This document shows positions 9,020 through 19,532 of a stretch of 45,468 nt of DNA, in pieces (the stretch's first letter is position 1; each line of letters begins with the position of its first letter). Made by a program: the position numbers and the translations under genes. The notes below the pieces were generated by a model. The model was given only the letters and a program-made list of their open reading frames with translations, was not told the origin of the DNA and ran no database searches. The DNA comes from a bacterium CPR1 (GTDB taxonomy: Bacteria > Vulcanimicrobiota > Xenobia > Xenobiales > QWHO01): positions 1 through 45,468 of the forward strand of contig QWHO01000006.1 of NCBI GenBank assembly GCA_021404945.1, in the 5' to 3' direction.

Positions 9020-9622
9020 TCAGCACGGAGCACTCCCCAGATCGGGTGCCAGAACGCGAGACAGGAACGCCCTTCCTGCGCAGGTGGCGCCGACCTGAGC
9101 GGCCACCGCCTCCTCTTCCGCCTTCCAGGCCTGGACCGGCCGGGCCGTGCGGAGAACGAACAGCGGATGCCAGGGTGGCTGCTGGATAGAGAGGCGGATC
9201 AACGGTTGCGAGGCGGAGCGCAGCGCCAGGCGAGCCGGAGCGAGCAGCAGCGGGCGCGTGATGCGCCGACTGAGCTTCCAGGCCAACAGGGCCAGAGCTT
9301 TGCGCCTGCGCAGGCGGGCCTGGGCACAGCTCTGCTCGGCCTGAATCAGACTGGTCTGGGCAAAGAGAAGCTTGCGGATGGCCTTGTGCTTGCGACCCGA
9401 CATGCGCGGCCTGGTGTGGCCGGTGCGTCGCTTGGTGCATCCTTTGCGCCGGCGCGCTTGAGGGCCCTTGCGAGGATGGACTTGAGCCCCCCTGGACAGG
9501 CCTTTGGCTTGCTTGCGGGATGCTTTGGCCACGGTCTTGGGGCAACACCCGGTCGTCTTCGGGCGGGTCTTGCTGGTGCAAGAAGTTGTCGATGGAGTCT
9601 GGTGGTGGACGTTGCTCAACAT
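9020..9622 (-). CDS. Highly basic 200-residue protein of unknown function
   Basis: The ATG at 9622 is preceded by GGGGGAG at about 6 nt, and the frame shows the GC-rich third positions of its neighbours. The first 80 residues are packed with Lys, Arg, Thr and Ser (QARRRKGCTKRRTGH) and contain several cysteines (TTGCCPK). The middle (about 80-140) is Arg/Leu/Ala-rich and probably helical. This resembles histone H1-like or other nucleic-acid-binding tails in composition only; no family is recognised. A TATACT hexamer at 9642-9647 on this strand, just upstream, is a possible -10 element. The gene is divergent from the Lrp regulator, 226 nt away. Confidence 0.65.
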   Translation of the reverse strand: MLSNVHHQTPSTTSCTSKTRPKTTGCCPKTVAKASRKQAKGLSRGAQVHPRKGPQARRRKGCTKRRTGHTRPRMSGRKHKAIRKLLFAQTSLIQAEQSCAQARLRRRKALALLAWKLSRRITRPLLLAPARLALRSASQPLIRLSIQQPPWHPLFVLRTARPVQAWKAEEEAVAAQVGATCAGRAFLSRVLAPDLGSAPC

Positions 9623-9848
9623 GTGGATCTCCCCCAGCGCCAGTATAGGGTTTCTCTTTCCGGCCGGGGTTTCCGGGATGTTGCTCTTCTCCCAGTTTGC
9701 AGGGTCTCAGCTGATCGACTGTGGGAGAATCAGCACCAGCGCAGACGTTGTCAGTGGTACACTGGCGTAGAAGGAGGAGTTCTCTGGATGAAGGTTCAAA
9801 GAGTGAGGCCATGACTCTGGGCAGGTTGCATAATTAAGGTGGAAGAGC

Positions 9849-10343
9849 TTGGAAACTTCACTTGATCCCAAAGACCGGCAGTTGCTGGCCATTCTCCAGG
9901 AGGATGGGCGCCTCAAGCGCAATGAGTTGGCCGAACGCGTAGGCCTCTCGCTTCCGGCCGTCAGCGAGCGGATGCGTAAGCTGGAGGCCCGCGGCATCAT
10001 TCAAGGCTATCACGCCGTGGTGAGCCACCAGGCACTGGGCTTTGACCTGACCGCCTTCATCCGGGTCTCGGTCGACGGTTCCTCCCACTACAAGAATTTC
10101 GTGGCGCGGGCGGTGGAGCTGCCGGAAGTCCAGGAGTGTCACTCGATCACCGGCGATGGCTCCCACCTTCTCAAGATCCGCACACTGAATACCGCTTCGC
10201 TGGAGCGCTTGCTCTCCACGCTGCAGGGATGGCCAGGGGTGAAACGCACCGATACCAGCATCGTGCTGTCTAGCTTCAAAGAGACCCGCTCCGTGCCGGG
10301 CAGCGTCCCTCGGGACAAGACCCGAGAGAAGACCGGGGTCTGA
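9849..10343 (+). CDS. Lrp/AsnC-family transcriptional regulator
   Basis: A 164-residue protein with the usual two-part layout: an N-terminal winged helix-turn-helix ([18 protein letters not shown], then [20 protein letters not shown], about 5-55) and a C-terminal RAM domain (about 65-145) with the conserved GDGSHLLKI stretch that binds amino acids or other small effectors. The start is a TTG; AAGGTGG lies about 6-12 nt upstream. It precedes the methylmalonyl-CoA mutase operon on the same strand with a 155-nt gap, so it may regulate that operon; this is inference from position. The C-terminal tail after about 145 is Lys/Arg-rich and variable. Confidence 0.92.
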   Translation: METSLDPKDRQLLAILQEDGRLKRNELAERVGLSLPAVSERMRKLEARGIIQGYHAVVSHQALGFDLTAFIRVSVDGSSHYKNFVARAVELPEVQECHSITGDGSHLLKIRTLNTASLERLLSTLQGWPGVKRTDTSIVLSSFKETRSVPGSVPRDKTREKTGV

Positions 10344-10498
10344 CCCTGGCGCGCAAGAGTCTTCCCAGAATTCTCCCTCTCAGGATCGCTACGCGCAGAA
10401 GTCGGGCAGAACAAGTTCTTGGCGGCAGGTTACGCGCCGGACTCTGTGCCTGGCTCCAGCAGGGGACCTCGCCCACGCGCGGTATTACACAGCCCATC

Positions 10499-10801
10499 AT
10501 GCGCCGTGCCGTCTTCTGCTACGAGGCCAGCCGGCTGGCCGAGCTGCTCGAGCTCGAGCCCGTGCTGCTGGTCGTCCCGGAGCGCTTGCGCCCCCAGCTG
10601 TCCCTGGTGGACGAGCGGGGGGTTCCCTCGGTCTGTCTCTACGGGGCGGACGGATGGCAGCGCCCGCTGGAGCAGGCCCGTCCCGAGCAGGTCTTGCTGC
10701 TGGGAGCCCCGGGCGATTTGAAGGCCGAGTTACTCCTGGCGGGCTACGCGGTGGAGAGCTGGCAGGAGCTGCCCGAATCCAGCCGGAAGGCTCCCGAATG
10801 A
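10499..10801 (+). CDS. Small unknown protein coupled to mutA
   Basis: A 100-residue frame whose TGA overlaps the mutA start as ATGA, which supports it as a real first gene of the mutase operon. The product alternates hydrophobic strands and helices ([17 protein letters not shown]) in a pattern like a small alpha/beta fold, with no known motif. No clear ribosome site precedes the ATG. Possibly an accessory protein for mutase assembly, but nothing in the sequence shows that. Confidence 0.6.
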   Translation: MRRAVFCYEASRLAELLELEPVLLVVPERLRPQLSLVDERGVPSVCLYGADGWQRPLEQARPEQVLLLGAPGDLKAELLLAGYAVESWQELPESSRKAPE

Positions 10802-12378
10802 GCCAGATCCCGCCCTACGACTCGGACCCTTTTCCCCTTCCCAGCCTGGAAGAGTGGCCCAAAGCAGCCGGCCACTCGCTGGAGTGGAGCAGTCACGACG
10901 GCTTGAAGCTCTCAGCGCTTTATCACCAGGGCCCTCTGGCCCCCGCGGCCCGGACCGCCGCCCGTCCCTGGCTCATCCGCGAAGACTTCAGTCACACCAT
11001 CCCCGCCGTCGTGGGCAAGTCGGTGCGAGCCTCGCTCGAGGGCGGGGCCACCACCGTGGGCCTCTGGCAGGACCAGGCCGGCCGTCGCGGCTGGGATCCG
11101 GATCAGTCCGAGGCCGACAACCTGGTCGGTCGGGGCGGCATCTCCATCTCCACGGTGCCTGACCTGCGCACGGCCCTGGACACCTATCCCTGGAACAGCC
11201 ACAGCCTGCACCTGGAGGTGGGAGCCAGCGGAGCTCCCATGCTGGGCATCCTGGTGGGTCTGGCCATCGAGCGTGGAGCCGATTTCCCCCGTTTGAGCGC
11301 CACGGTGGGCTGCGATCCGCTGGGCGAGCTGGCTCGAGCCGGTCGGCTCGACTGGGAGCTCGACGACCTCTATCGAGAGGCCGCCACCGGCTTTCTTTAC
11401 GCTCGCGAGTTCTGTCCCAACGTGCGGGTCATGAGTGTCAACACCGAAGCCTACCATGAGGCGGGCGCGACCTCGGTCCAGGAGCTGGCGCTGGGGTTGG
11501 CCACCGGTCTTGAATACCTGCGCAAGCTGCAGGCCCACGGCCTCAAGCCGGCCGAGGCGGCCCGGGGGCTGGCTTTTTCCTGGTCGGTATCGGGCGATCT
11601 CTTCACCCAGGTGGCCAAGCTGCGGGCCGCTCGCGGCCTGTGGAACCGCCTGCTGGGTCTTTTCGGGGTGACCGAGCCGGATCGGGTCAGTTTCTTCCAT
11701 GCCCGTACGGGCCTTGCCACCCATTCCTGGCTCGATCCCCACAGCAACCTGCTGCGCAGCGCCCTGGCCGGTTTCGCGGCCGTGCTGGGAGGGGCCGACT
11801 CGGTGGAAGTGGCTCCCTTTGATCGTCACCTCGAGCACGCCGGCAACGATCCCGACGCCGCCCGCCTGGCTCGCAACCAGCAGCTCTTGATGCTGTATGA
11901 GGCCCAGCTGCACCGGGTGAAGGATCCTGCCGCCGGCTCCTACTACCTCGAGCAGCTGACCCAGGAGCTGGCTTCTCGCACCTGGGCCGATCTGCAGGAG
12001 CTGGAGCTGCCGGCCGCCCTGCTCGACGGGCGGGTGGCCAGGCTGCTGGCCGAGACCGGCCACAACCGGCGCGAGCGCGTCAGCGACGGCCTGGACGTGC
12101 TGGTGGGAGTGAACCGCTATCCCCCAGGCCGACCGGCGCGAGCACATGGGCCGGGTCCGCAACGGGCGCGACGGCGGCGACGTGGCCCACCGGCTCAACC
12201 GGGTGGCCAGCGTGGCAGGCTCGCTCGATCCGGCCCTCATCGACGCCGTGGCCCAGGCCGCCCGGGTGGGTGCTACTCTGGGCGAGCTCACCCGGGCCAT
12301 CCGCAAGCCGGCCGTCACCGCGCTCGAGATTCCCCCTATCGAGAGACGTTGTCTGGCCCATCCGTTGGAGGTACGCGC

Positions 12379-12382
<4 letters not shown>
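10798..12382 (+). CDS. mutA: Methylmalonyl-CoA mutase small subunit, frameshifted
   Basis: MutA is the non-catalytic partner of MutB. The first 441 residues are colinear with the family ([45 protein letters not shown]). At 12121-12125 a run of five C's shifts the frame. Dropping one C gives [15 protein letters not shown], followed by the conserved linker ([12 protein letters not shown]) and the ending [14 protein letters not shown], closed by a TGA overlapping the mutB start as GTGA. As written, the first frame instead runs through about 85 Arg/Gly/Pro-rich residues straight into mutB. The restored protein would have 527 residues and lacks the degenerate B12-like domain many MutA proteins carry. 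A sequencing error, recent mutation or slippage site could explain the shift. Confidence 0.85.
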
Positions 12383-14482
<2,100 letters not shown>

Positions 14483-14505
<23 letters not shown>

Positions 14506-15418
14506 GCTGCTTGCGGGCGACCGGGGAGCGCTGGCCCGGGCGGTCACCCTGCTCGAGAGCAAGAAGAGCGAGCATCGACGCCAGGCGGCCGAGCTGCTGG
14601 CCTCGCTGCCACCGGCTGACTCGTTCCGGGTGGGCATCACCGGTCCCCCGGGCGTGGGCAAGAGCACCCTGGTGGAGGCCCTGGGCCTGGAGCTCATCGC
14701 CCGCGGCCACCGGGTGGCCGTGCTGGCCATCGATCCGAGCAGCCCTTTGACCGGGGGCAGCATCCTGGGCGACAAGACCCGCATGGAGCGATTGTCGGTC
14801 GAGCCACGGGCTTACGTGCGCCCCAGTCCCAGCGGCAACTTCAGCGGCGGCGTGGCCCGGGCCACCCGGGCCACGGTGCGCCTGGTGGAGGCGGCCGGCT
14901 ACGACCGCGTGCTGGTCGAGACCGTTGGGGTTGGCCAGTCGGAGGTGGCCGTGCGCGAGGTGGTGGATTGCGTGCTGCTGCTGGCCCAGTGTGGGGCCGG
15001 GGACGAGCTGCAGGGGATCAAGCGCGGCACGCTGGAGCTGGCTGACCTGGTGGCCGTCCCCCGCCTGGATCGCGACCCCGGGCTGGTGCGCGAGACCGTT
15101 CTATCGCTGCGCGGCTCGCTCGCGCACCTGTCGCCCACCGCTCCGGATTGGAAGACTCAGGTGCTGGCCTGCTCGGGGGTAACCGGGGAGGGGATCAGCG
15201 AGCTTTGCGACCGGCTGGAGGCCTTCCGGTCTCTGGGAGTGAGGGCTGCGCGGCGCCGCCGGCAGGAGGCCCAGGCACTCGACCGGGAGCTTGACGAGCG
15301 CCTGCGCGAAGCCTTTCTGGCCCGGCCGGGGATGGCCGAGAAGCTGGCGGCGATCCGCCGGCGGGTGGAGGCGGGGGAGGTGTCGCTGGAGGCCGGGCTG
15401 GGCGAGCTGGGGTTGTAG
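14483..15418 (+). CDS. meaB: MeaB/ArgK-type G-protein chaperone of methylmalonyl-CoA mutase
   Basis: MeaB uses GTP to gate cobalamin loading and to protect the mutase from inactivation. Seen here: P-loop GPPGVGKST, the family stretch [19 protein letters not shown], and [10 protein letters not shown]. Family similarity begins at about 14483 ([19 protein letters not shown]), where only CTG codons are available; the nearest in-frame ATG is at 14390, deep inside mutB. The start is therefore uncertain. The guanine-specificity motif, normally VNKAD, reads VPRLD: the Asp is kept but Asn-Lys is replaced by Pro-Arg, which should weaken guanine recognition. The C-terminal dimerisation helix region is present. 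Family assignment is secure; full GTPase function is less so. Confidence 0.9.
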
Positions 15419-15541
15419 AGTCAGGCGCAGAACTCGGGGCGCGCAGGGCTCACACGGCTGGAAACTTGCGCCTTGAGGAGCGCAGCCTCGACGCGGTTTT
15501 CCGGCTACCAGGTCGGGCTGCAGGTTCTCGCGGTGGCCGGG

Positions 15542-15575
15542 GCCCCTCAAGGGGGCTCTGGCCGACTTCGAAGTC
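15542..15575. repeat. Inverted repeats downstream of meaB
   Basis: A short hairpin (GCCCC/GGGGC around TCAAG) is followed by the perfect 12-bp palindrome GACTTCGAAGTC at 15564-15575. There is no T-run, so this is a weak terminator candidate or a protein-binding palindrome. It lies in the 201-nt gap before the DedA-rhodanese gene. Confidence 0.3.
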
Positions 15576-15619
15576 TTCCGGCGGGAACTTCGCCCCCCGA
15601 TTGCGCATTGCATGACCCG

Positions 15620-16504
15620 ATGGACTGGCTCCGCGAGTATGGCTCGGCCGTCGTCTTCCTGCTGGCTCTGGCCGACGGGCTGAATCTGCCCATCCCCTCC
15701 AGCGCGGTGTTGCTGGCGGCGGGCGGGCTGGCCGCTCAGGGAGAGCTCAACATGGTGGCGGTGCTGATCGCCGCGGTGGCCGGGGTTTTCCTGGGGAACC
15801 TGCCCTGGTACTTCCTGGGACGTCGGGTGGGCTCGCGGATTCTGCTGGTCTTGTGCAAGCTGTCTTTGAACTCCAGCAGCTGCATCGGGCGGATGGAGGG
15901 CATGTATCATCGCTACGGTCCGGTTTCCCTGGTGGGGGCTCGCTTCATCCCGGGCCTGGCGGCCATCGCGCCGCCTCTGGCGGGAGCCAGCGGGCTATCC
16001 CCTCGCAAGTATCTGCTCTATGACTTTCTGGGCGCGGTGGTTTTCTCAGGCACGCTGCTGCTGGGCGGAACCTTCTTCGGGGATCTTTTCAGCCGGGTTC
16101 GAGAGAGCCCGCCCGACTTTGCCACGCTGCTGGGCCTGATGGGGCTGGCCGTGCTGGCCGTGCTGCTGGCCAAGGTGGCCCTGCGCATCAAGGACCTGCA
16201 CCTGTCGGTGCCGCGCATGACCGCTCAGGAGCTGAAGAAACGCCTCGACCGGGGCGATCGGATCCTGCTCGTCGATGCCCGCGCCGAGTCGATGCGCAAC
16301 CTGCCTCCCTGGAAGCTGCCAGGAGCGGTCTACGAGGTGGGTGACCCGGGCGAGGGCCTGGTGGTCACCTACTGCGAATGCCCGCACGAGGCTTCGGCGG
16401 CCTTGCTGGCCAGGAGACTGCCGCCAGGGCGCGCCTATGCCCTCAAGGGAGGCATGTCAGCCTGGGAGAAAGCTGGTTTTGCTCGCGAGGCCGTGATCGC
16501 GTGA
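15620..16504 (+). CDS. DedA-family membrane protein fused to a rhodanese domain
   Basis: The 294-residue product has an N-terminal DedA/SNARE-associated domain (about 1-190) with membrane helices, the re-entrant stretch LNLPIPSSAVLLAAGG, the GNLPWYFLGRRVG motif and GARFIPGLAAIAPPLAG with its conserved Arg and Pro residues. After a last helix comes a cytoplasmic rhodanese domain (about 200-290) beginning MTAQELKKRLDRGDRILLVDARAE, with an active-site loop carrying Cys in YCECPHEAS. DedA proteins act in lipid-carrier recycling and proton-driven transport; the fused rhodanese may carry sulfur or act as a sensor. This fusion is known in other bacteria. The ATG at 15620 is chosen because similarity begins there; no clear ribosome site is seen. 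Confidence 0.9.
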   Translation: MDWLREYGSAVVFLLALADGLNLPIPSSAVLLAAGGLAAQGELNMVAVLIAAVAGVFLGNLPWYFLGRRVGSRILLVLCKLSLNSSSCIGRMEGMYHRYGPVSLVGARFIPGLAAIAPPLAGASGLSPRKYLLYDFLGAVVFSGTLLLGGTFFGDLFSRVRESPPDFATLLGLMGLAVLAVLLAKVALRIKDLHLSVPRMTAQELKKRLDRGDRILLVDARAESMRNLPPWKLPGAVYEVGDPGEGLVVTYCECPHEASAALLARRLPPGRAYALKGGMSAWEKAGFAREAVIA

Positions 16505-16854
16505 GCCGTATGCCAGCTCCTGGCCAGGAGGTTTTGCTGGTGAGCCCGGCCCGCGCCTGGCTCCCCACCAGGAGGAGTTGCCAGGGCAGTTAGGAGGTCT
16601 CCCAGGCTCCCAGCGTGCTTGGATCCAACGGGGCTATCGTCTGTCCGTTGCTTTGAGACACGATACCGGTCGTAAATGATCGCGAGCATGTGCCGGAGCC
16701 GATCGGCCTCAGGATGTCGTCGCCCTGGCTGGAGCGCCACTGATATTGTAGGCGACCGGACTTCCAGCACAAGGTGTTGGGCGTCGCGCTGCCGGAAAAC
16801 CGTGTCAAGGGGGGGCCGGCTGCACTCCTTTCAGTCCGGCCGCAACCCTGGAAG
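16505..16854. other. 350-nt stretch without a confident gene
   Basis: Nothing here is convincingly coding. A 14-bp palindrome CTCCTGGCCAGGAG at 16516-16529 followed by GTTTTG is a weak terminator candidate for the DedA gene. On the minus strand one frame holds a short LQYQWR stretch recalling Ig-like repeat ends, without a start or conserved surroundings; it may be a decayed remnant downstream of the ankyrin gene. Confidence 0.4.
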
Positions 16855-17721
16855 TCACCCGGGCCGGAGCAGTCGTGCCAGGGCCTTCCCTCGGGCCAGT
16901 TCGGAGGGCGTGGCTCCGTCAGCATCGCAGGCCTTGGGATCGGCTCCCGCGGAAAGTAATGCCTCGACGTGGCGTCGCGGCTGTCCGGCAAGGACGGCCA
17001 GATGCAGCGGGGTCCGGCCGGCGTGGTTGCTGGCGCGAACATCGACCGGTGTGAGGACGCTCAGCAGACTTTGTCCCGCCTGGAAGCCGGCACCCTCCCG
17101 GGCCCAGTGGGCCAGCGGCGAGTCGCCCGCCGCATCCCTGACCCGAGGGTCTGCGCCGGCCTCCAGCAGGAGCGCGACCAGATCGCCCTTCTTGGCGCGC
17201 GCCACCGCCAGATGGAGCAACGTGGTGCCGTCCGCGTCCGCCCGACGGCAATCCAGACCTGACCGCAAAGCGCTTCGCAGGCGCTGGCAAGCCGCCTTCT
17301 CCTGGTCAGGCAGCCAGCGGCGCAGCCCCGAGGACAGCGGCAACTGGCCGGCCTGGTTTGCCTGACCCCAATCGGCGCCATTCTCGAGCAATGTCAGCAG
17401 GCTGGGGAGGTCGGTCAGGTGCAGGGGGGTATTGCCCCGGGAATCCGGCGCGTTGACGGGTGCGCCCGAGCCCAGCAACTCCTTCACCATGGGGACCGGT
17501 CCGGTCTGCACCAGCCAGTGCAAGGGAGTTCGACCGCTGCTGGTGGCCGCGGCGACCTCCGCTCCTGCCCGCAGCAGAACGCGGGCAACCTCCACATGCC
17601 TGCAAGTGTGCAGCGGGGTCACGCCTTCGATCTGGAGCCCGGGATCGAGTCGCTCGGCCACGCTCGGCCGGCGCCATCTCGCCCTGGGATCGGCTCCCCG
17701 AGTCAGTAGCTCCGCCACCAC
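16855..17721 (-). CDS. Ankyrin-repeat protein
   Basis: The 288-residue product is composed of about seven ankyrin repeats, recognisable from the repeated pattern GxTPLHxA...VxxLLxxGADP: VTPLHTCRHVEVARVLLRAG, RTPLHWLVQ, NTPLHL, TTLLHLAVARAKKGD, RTPLHLAVLAGQ and ATPSELARGKA. Ankyrin arrays bind other proteins; no enzymatic domain is present. The start is a GTG, but the reading frame already looks ankyrin-like before it (YLANEDPVVVAELL) and a TGA closes the frame about 45 nt upstream. No ATG is available, so the N-terminus may be truncated. No signal peptide is visible. It is divergent from the DUF389 gene. Confidence 0.85.
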   Translation of the reverse strand: MVAELLTRGADPRARWRRPSVAERLDPGLQIEGVTPLHTCRHVEVARVLLRAGAEVAAATSSGRTPLHWLVQTGPVPMVKELLGSGAPVNAPDSRGNTPLHLTDLPSLLTLLENGADWGQANQAGQLPLSSGLRRWLPDQEKAACQRLRSALRSGLDCRRADADGTTLLHLAVARAKKGDLVALLLEAGADPRVRDAAGDSPLAHWAREGAGFQAGQSLLSVLTPVDVRASNHAGRTPLHLAVLAGQPRRHVEALLSAGADPKACDADGATPSELARGKALARLLRPG

Positions 17722-17812
17722 GACGGGGTCTTCGTTGGCCAGGTACTCGTTGTATCCGAGCTTTCACGGAGCAGCGAACAGGGCTTGAGACCTGACCTGA
17801 GAAGGGGTTGGA

Positions 17813-19483
17813 ATGCCCCTTGTGACCCCTGACGAGCAGGCCGAGGTCGAGCGCTGCATCGACGAAGCGGCCTGTCCTACCCGGTCCTTCTTGATCCTGA
17901 TGGTGCTGTCCACCTTGATCGCCAGCTACGGCCTGCTCTCCAACTCGACGGCTACGGTGATCGGGGCCATGATCGTCGCCCCGCTCATGGGTCCCATTCT
18001 TGGCCTGGCTCTGTCTGTGGTCCAGGGCCGGATGGACCGCTTCGGCCGGGCTCTGCAGGCCGAGATTCTGGGCGTCCTGCTGTGCGTGCTCACGGCCCTG
18101 GTGGTGGCCCTGCTGGCCGGGTCCGAGAATATCGACTACGGCCAGAGCGAGATTGCAGGTCGTACCCACCCCACGCTTTACGACCTGATGGTGGGCCTGG
18201 CAGCAGGCATGGCGGGGGGCTATGCCTCAGCCCACCGCAAGGTCGGCAGCTCGATCGCCGGAGTGGCGATCGCGGTGGCCCTGGTGCCTCCCCTCTCGGT
18301 CACGGGGTTGGGCCTGGCGGGGGTCTGGCAAGGCGTCGTCGGCTGGTCGATTCCACTGGGTAGCTTTGTGCTCTTCCTGGCCAACTTTCTGACCATCGAG
18401 CTGGCTTCGGCCACCGTCTTCGCCCTGGCCGGTTTGGGCAGTCTGCATCATGTCAAGCGCTCCAGGGGTCTGCTGGGAGGCATCTGGGTCCAGCTGCTGC
18501 TTCTGGCTGCAACGCTGTACTTTCTCTGGGGCCAGCTCGATGCGGTGATGCAGCACCGGCGGCTCGAGCGCCAGACCCGCACGCTGCTGCAGGCCGAGTT
18601 GACACGCCTGCCCGGAGTCGGCATGGAATCACTCGAGCTGGTCAAGAGGGGTCCGCGCACGGTGGTTAAGCTGTTCGTCCGCTCTCCCCAGGAGATCCCG
18701 GTCGGACAGGTGGCCAACCTCCAGGAGAAGCTGAGCAACGAGCTCGCCGGAGATGTGGAGCTGGTTCTGGGGACCATCCTCTCCACCTATTACTCCACCA
18801 GAGGCCGGCTGTATGCTCCCGAAGGTCAGCCTCCCAGCCCGCAGGAGATCTTGCTCCAGCAGCTTGACCTCAGCCTGGTGGCCGCGCTGCATGGCTTTCC
18901 CGGGGTCGAGCTGGTCTCGTTCCGGCTGCTCGAGTCTCCCCCGGCGACCATCCGGGCCCTGGTGACCGTGCGCAGCGCCTACGAGCTCGACGCCCAGCTC
19001 GTCACCCGGCTCCAGACTGCCGCCCAGGCCGCTCTGGGGAGAAACGAGAAGCTCGAGTTGACGGTGCGCACCGTTCTCAGTCGCGATTTCACGGCCTCCG
19101 GCCCGGTGGAGACCGTGGCTGAGCGGCGTATCGACCCCGAGCAGGCTCGCCGGGATGACCTCAGGCGAATGCTTGACAGCGAGCTCAGGACGCTCGTCGC
19201 CGAGCTTCCCGACAGTCTGCTGGTCTCGCTATCGTTCACCGTCGGGCCCCTGCCAGGCTCCGACGGCTCGCCAGGGCCCACCCCGATTCCTCTCGATTCC
19301 CCCGCGGACACGGCCCCGTGGGAGGCGCTGCAGGTCGAGGCCACGGTGCGCACCGCGCGTCCTCTGAGTCCTGCCCAGGTGGCCCTGTGGCAGGAGCGGC
19401 TGCATCAGAGGCTGCAGATCGCGGTGAAGCTCAGGGTGGACAATCGCCTGGGGGCGACCGTGCTCCCGCTCCCCGACCGGTAG
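17813..19483 (+). CDS. DUF389-family membrane protein
   Basis: The ATG at 17813 follows AAGGGG. The N-terminal half (about 20-250) is the DUF389 membrane domain: LSTLIASYGLLSNSTATVIG, then AMIVAPLMGPILGLA, and a later VALVPPLSVTGLG, with at least six hydrophobic helices. The C-terminal 300 residues are soluble and contain three loosely similar segments with QxxLHQRLQ-like and LEL-VRT patterns, suggesting repeated alpha/beta units (compare LVKLFVRSP-like, IRALVTVRS and VEATVRTARP). The family is widespread; its function is not established. The gene converges with the prolyl oligopeptidase gene. Confidence 0.9.
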   Translation: MPLVTPDEQAEVERCIDEAACPTRSFLILMVLSTLIASYGLLSNSTATVIGAMIVAPLMGPILGLALSVVQGRMDRFGRALQAEILGVLLCVLTALVVALLAGSENIDYGQSEIAGRTHPTLYDLMVGLAAGMAGGYASAHRKVGSSIAGVAIAVALVPPLSVTGLGLAGVWQGVVGWSIPLGSFVLFLANFLTIELASATVFALAGLGSLHHVKRSRGLLGGIWVQLLLLAATLYFLWGQLDAVMQHRRLERQTRTLLQAELTRLPGVGMESLELVKRGPRTVVKLFVRSPQEIPVGQVANLQEKLSNELAGDVELVLGTILSTYYSTRGRLYAPEGQPPSPQEILLQQLDLSLVAALHGFPGVELVSFRLLESPPATIRALVTVRSAYELDAQLVTRLQTAAQAALGRNEKLELTVRTVLSRDFTASGPVETVAERRIDPEQARRDDLRRMLDSELRTLVAELPDSLLVSLSFTVGPLPGSDGSPGPTPIPLDSPADTAPWEALQVEATVRTARPLSPAQVALWQERLHQRLQIAVKLRVDNRLGATVLPLPDR

Positions 19484-19508
19484 GAGACACGGGCGCATTC
19501 CTGGCTTT

Positions 19509-19532
19509 AGCTGAGCGAATGGCGTCTCAGCT
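19509..19532. terminator. Possible bidirectional hairpin between convergent genes
   Basis: A 7-bp inverted repeat AGCTGAG/CTCAGCT with a 10-nt loop sits between the DUF389 and oligopeptidase genes and reaches into the latter's stop codon. No clear T-run follows on either strand, so termination is only a suggestion from position. Confidence 0.3.

Noticed and set aside
8952-9812. 286-residue minus-strand frame overlapping the basic-protein gene
   Set aside because: Low-complexity, Pro/Gln/Ser-rich, no ribosome site; the basic-protein frame has better codon use and a Shine-Dalgarno.
10344-10498. Cobalamin riboswitch upstream of the mutase operon
   Set aside because: No B12-box-like conserved element or extended stem was recognised in the gap.
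16590-17042. 150-residue minus-strand frame with an LQYQWR stretch
   Set aside because: Overlaps the ankyrin gene for half its length, lacks a start in the non-overlapping half and shows no conserved domain; kept only as a possible remnant.
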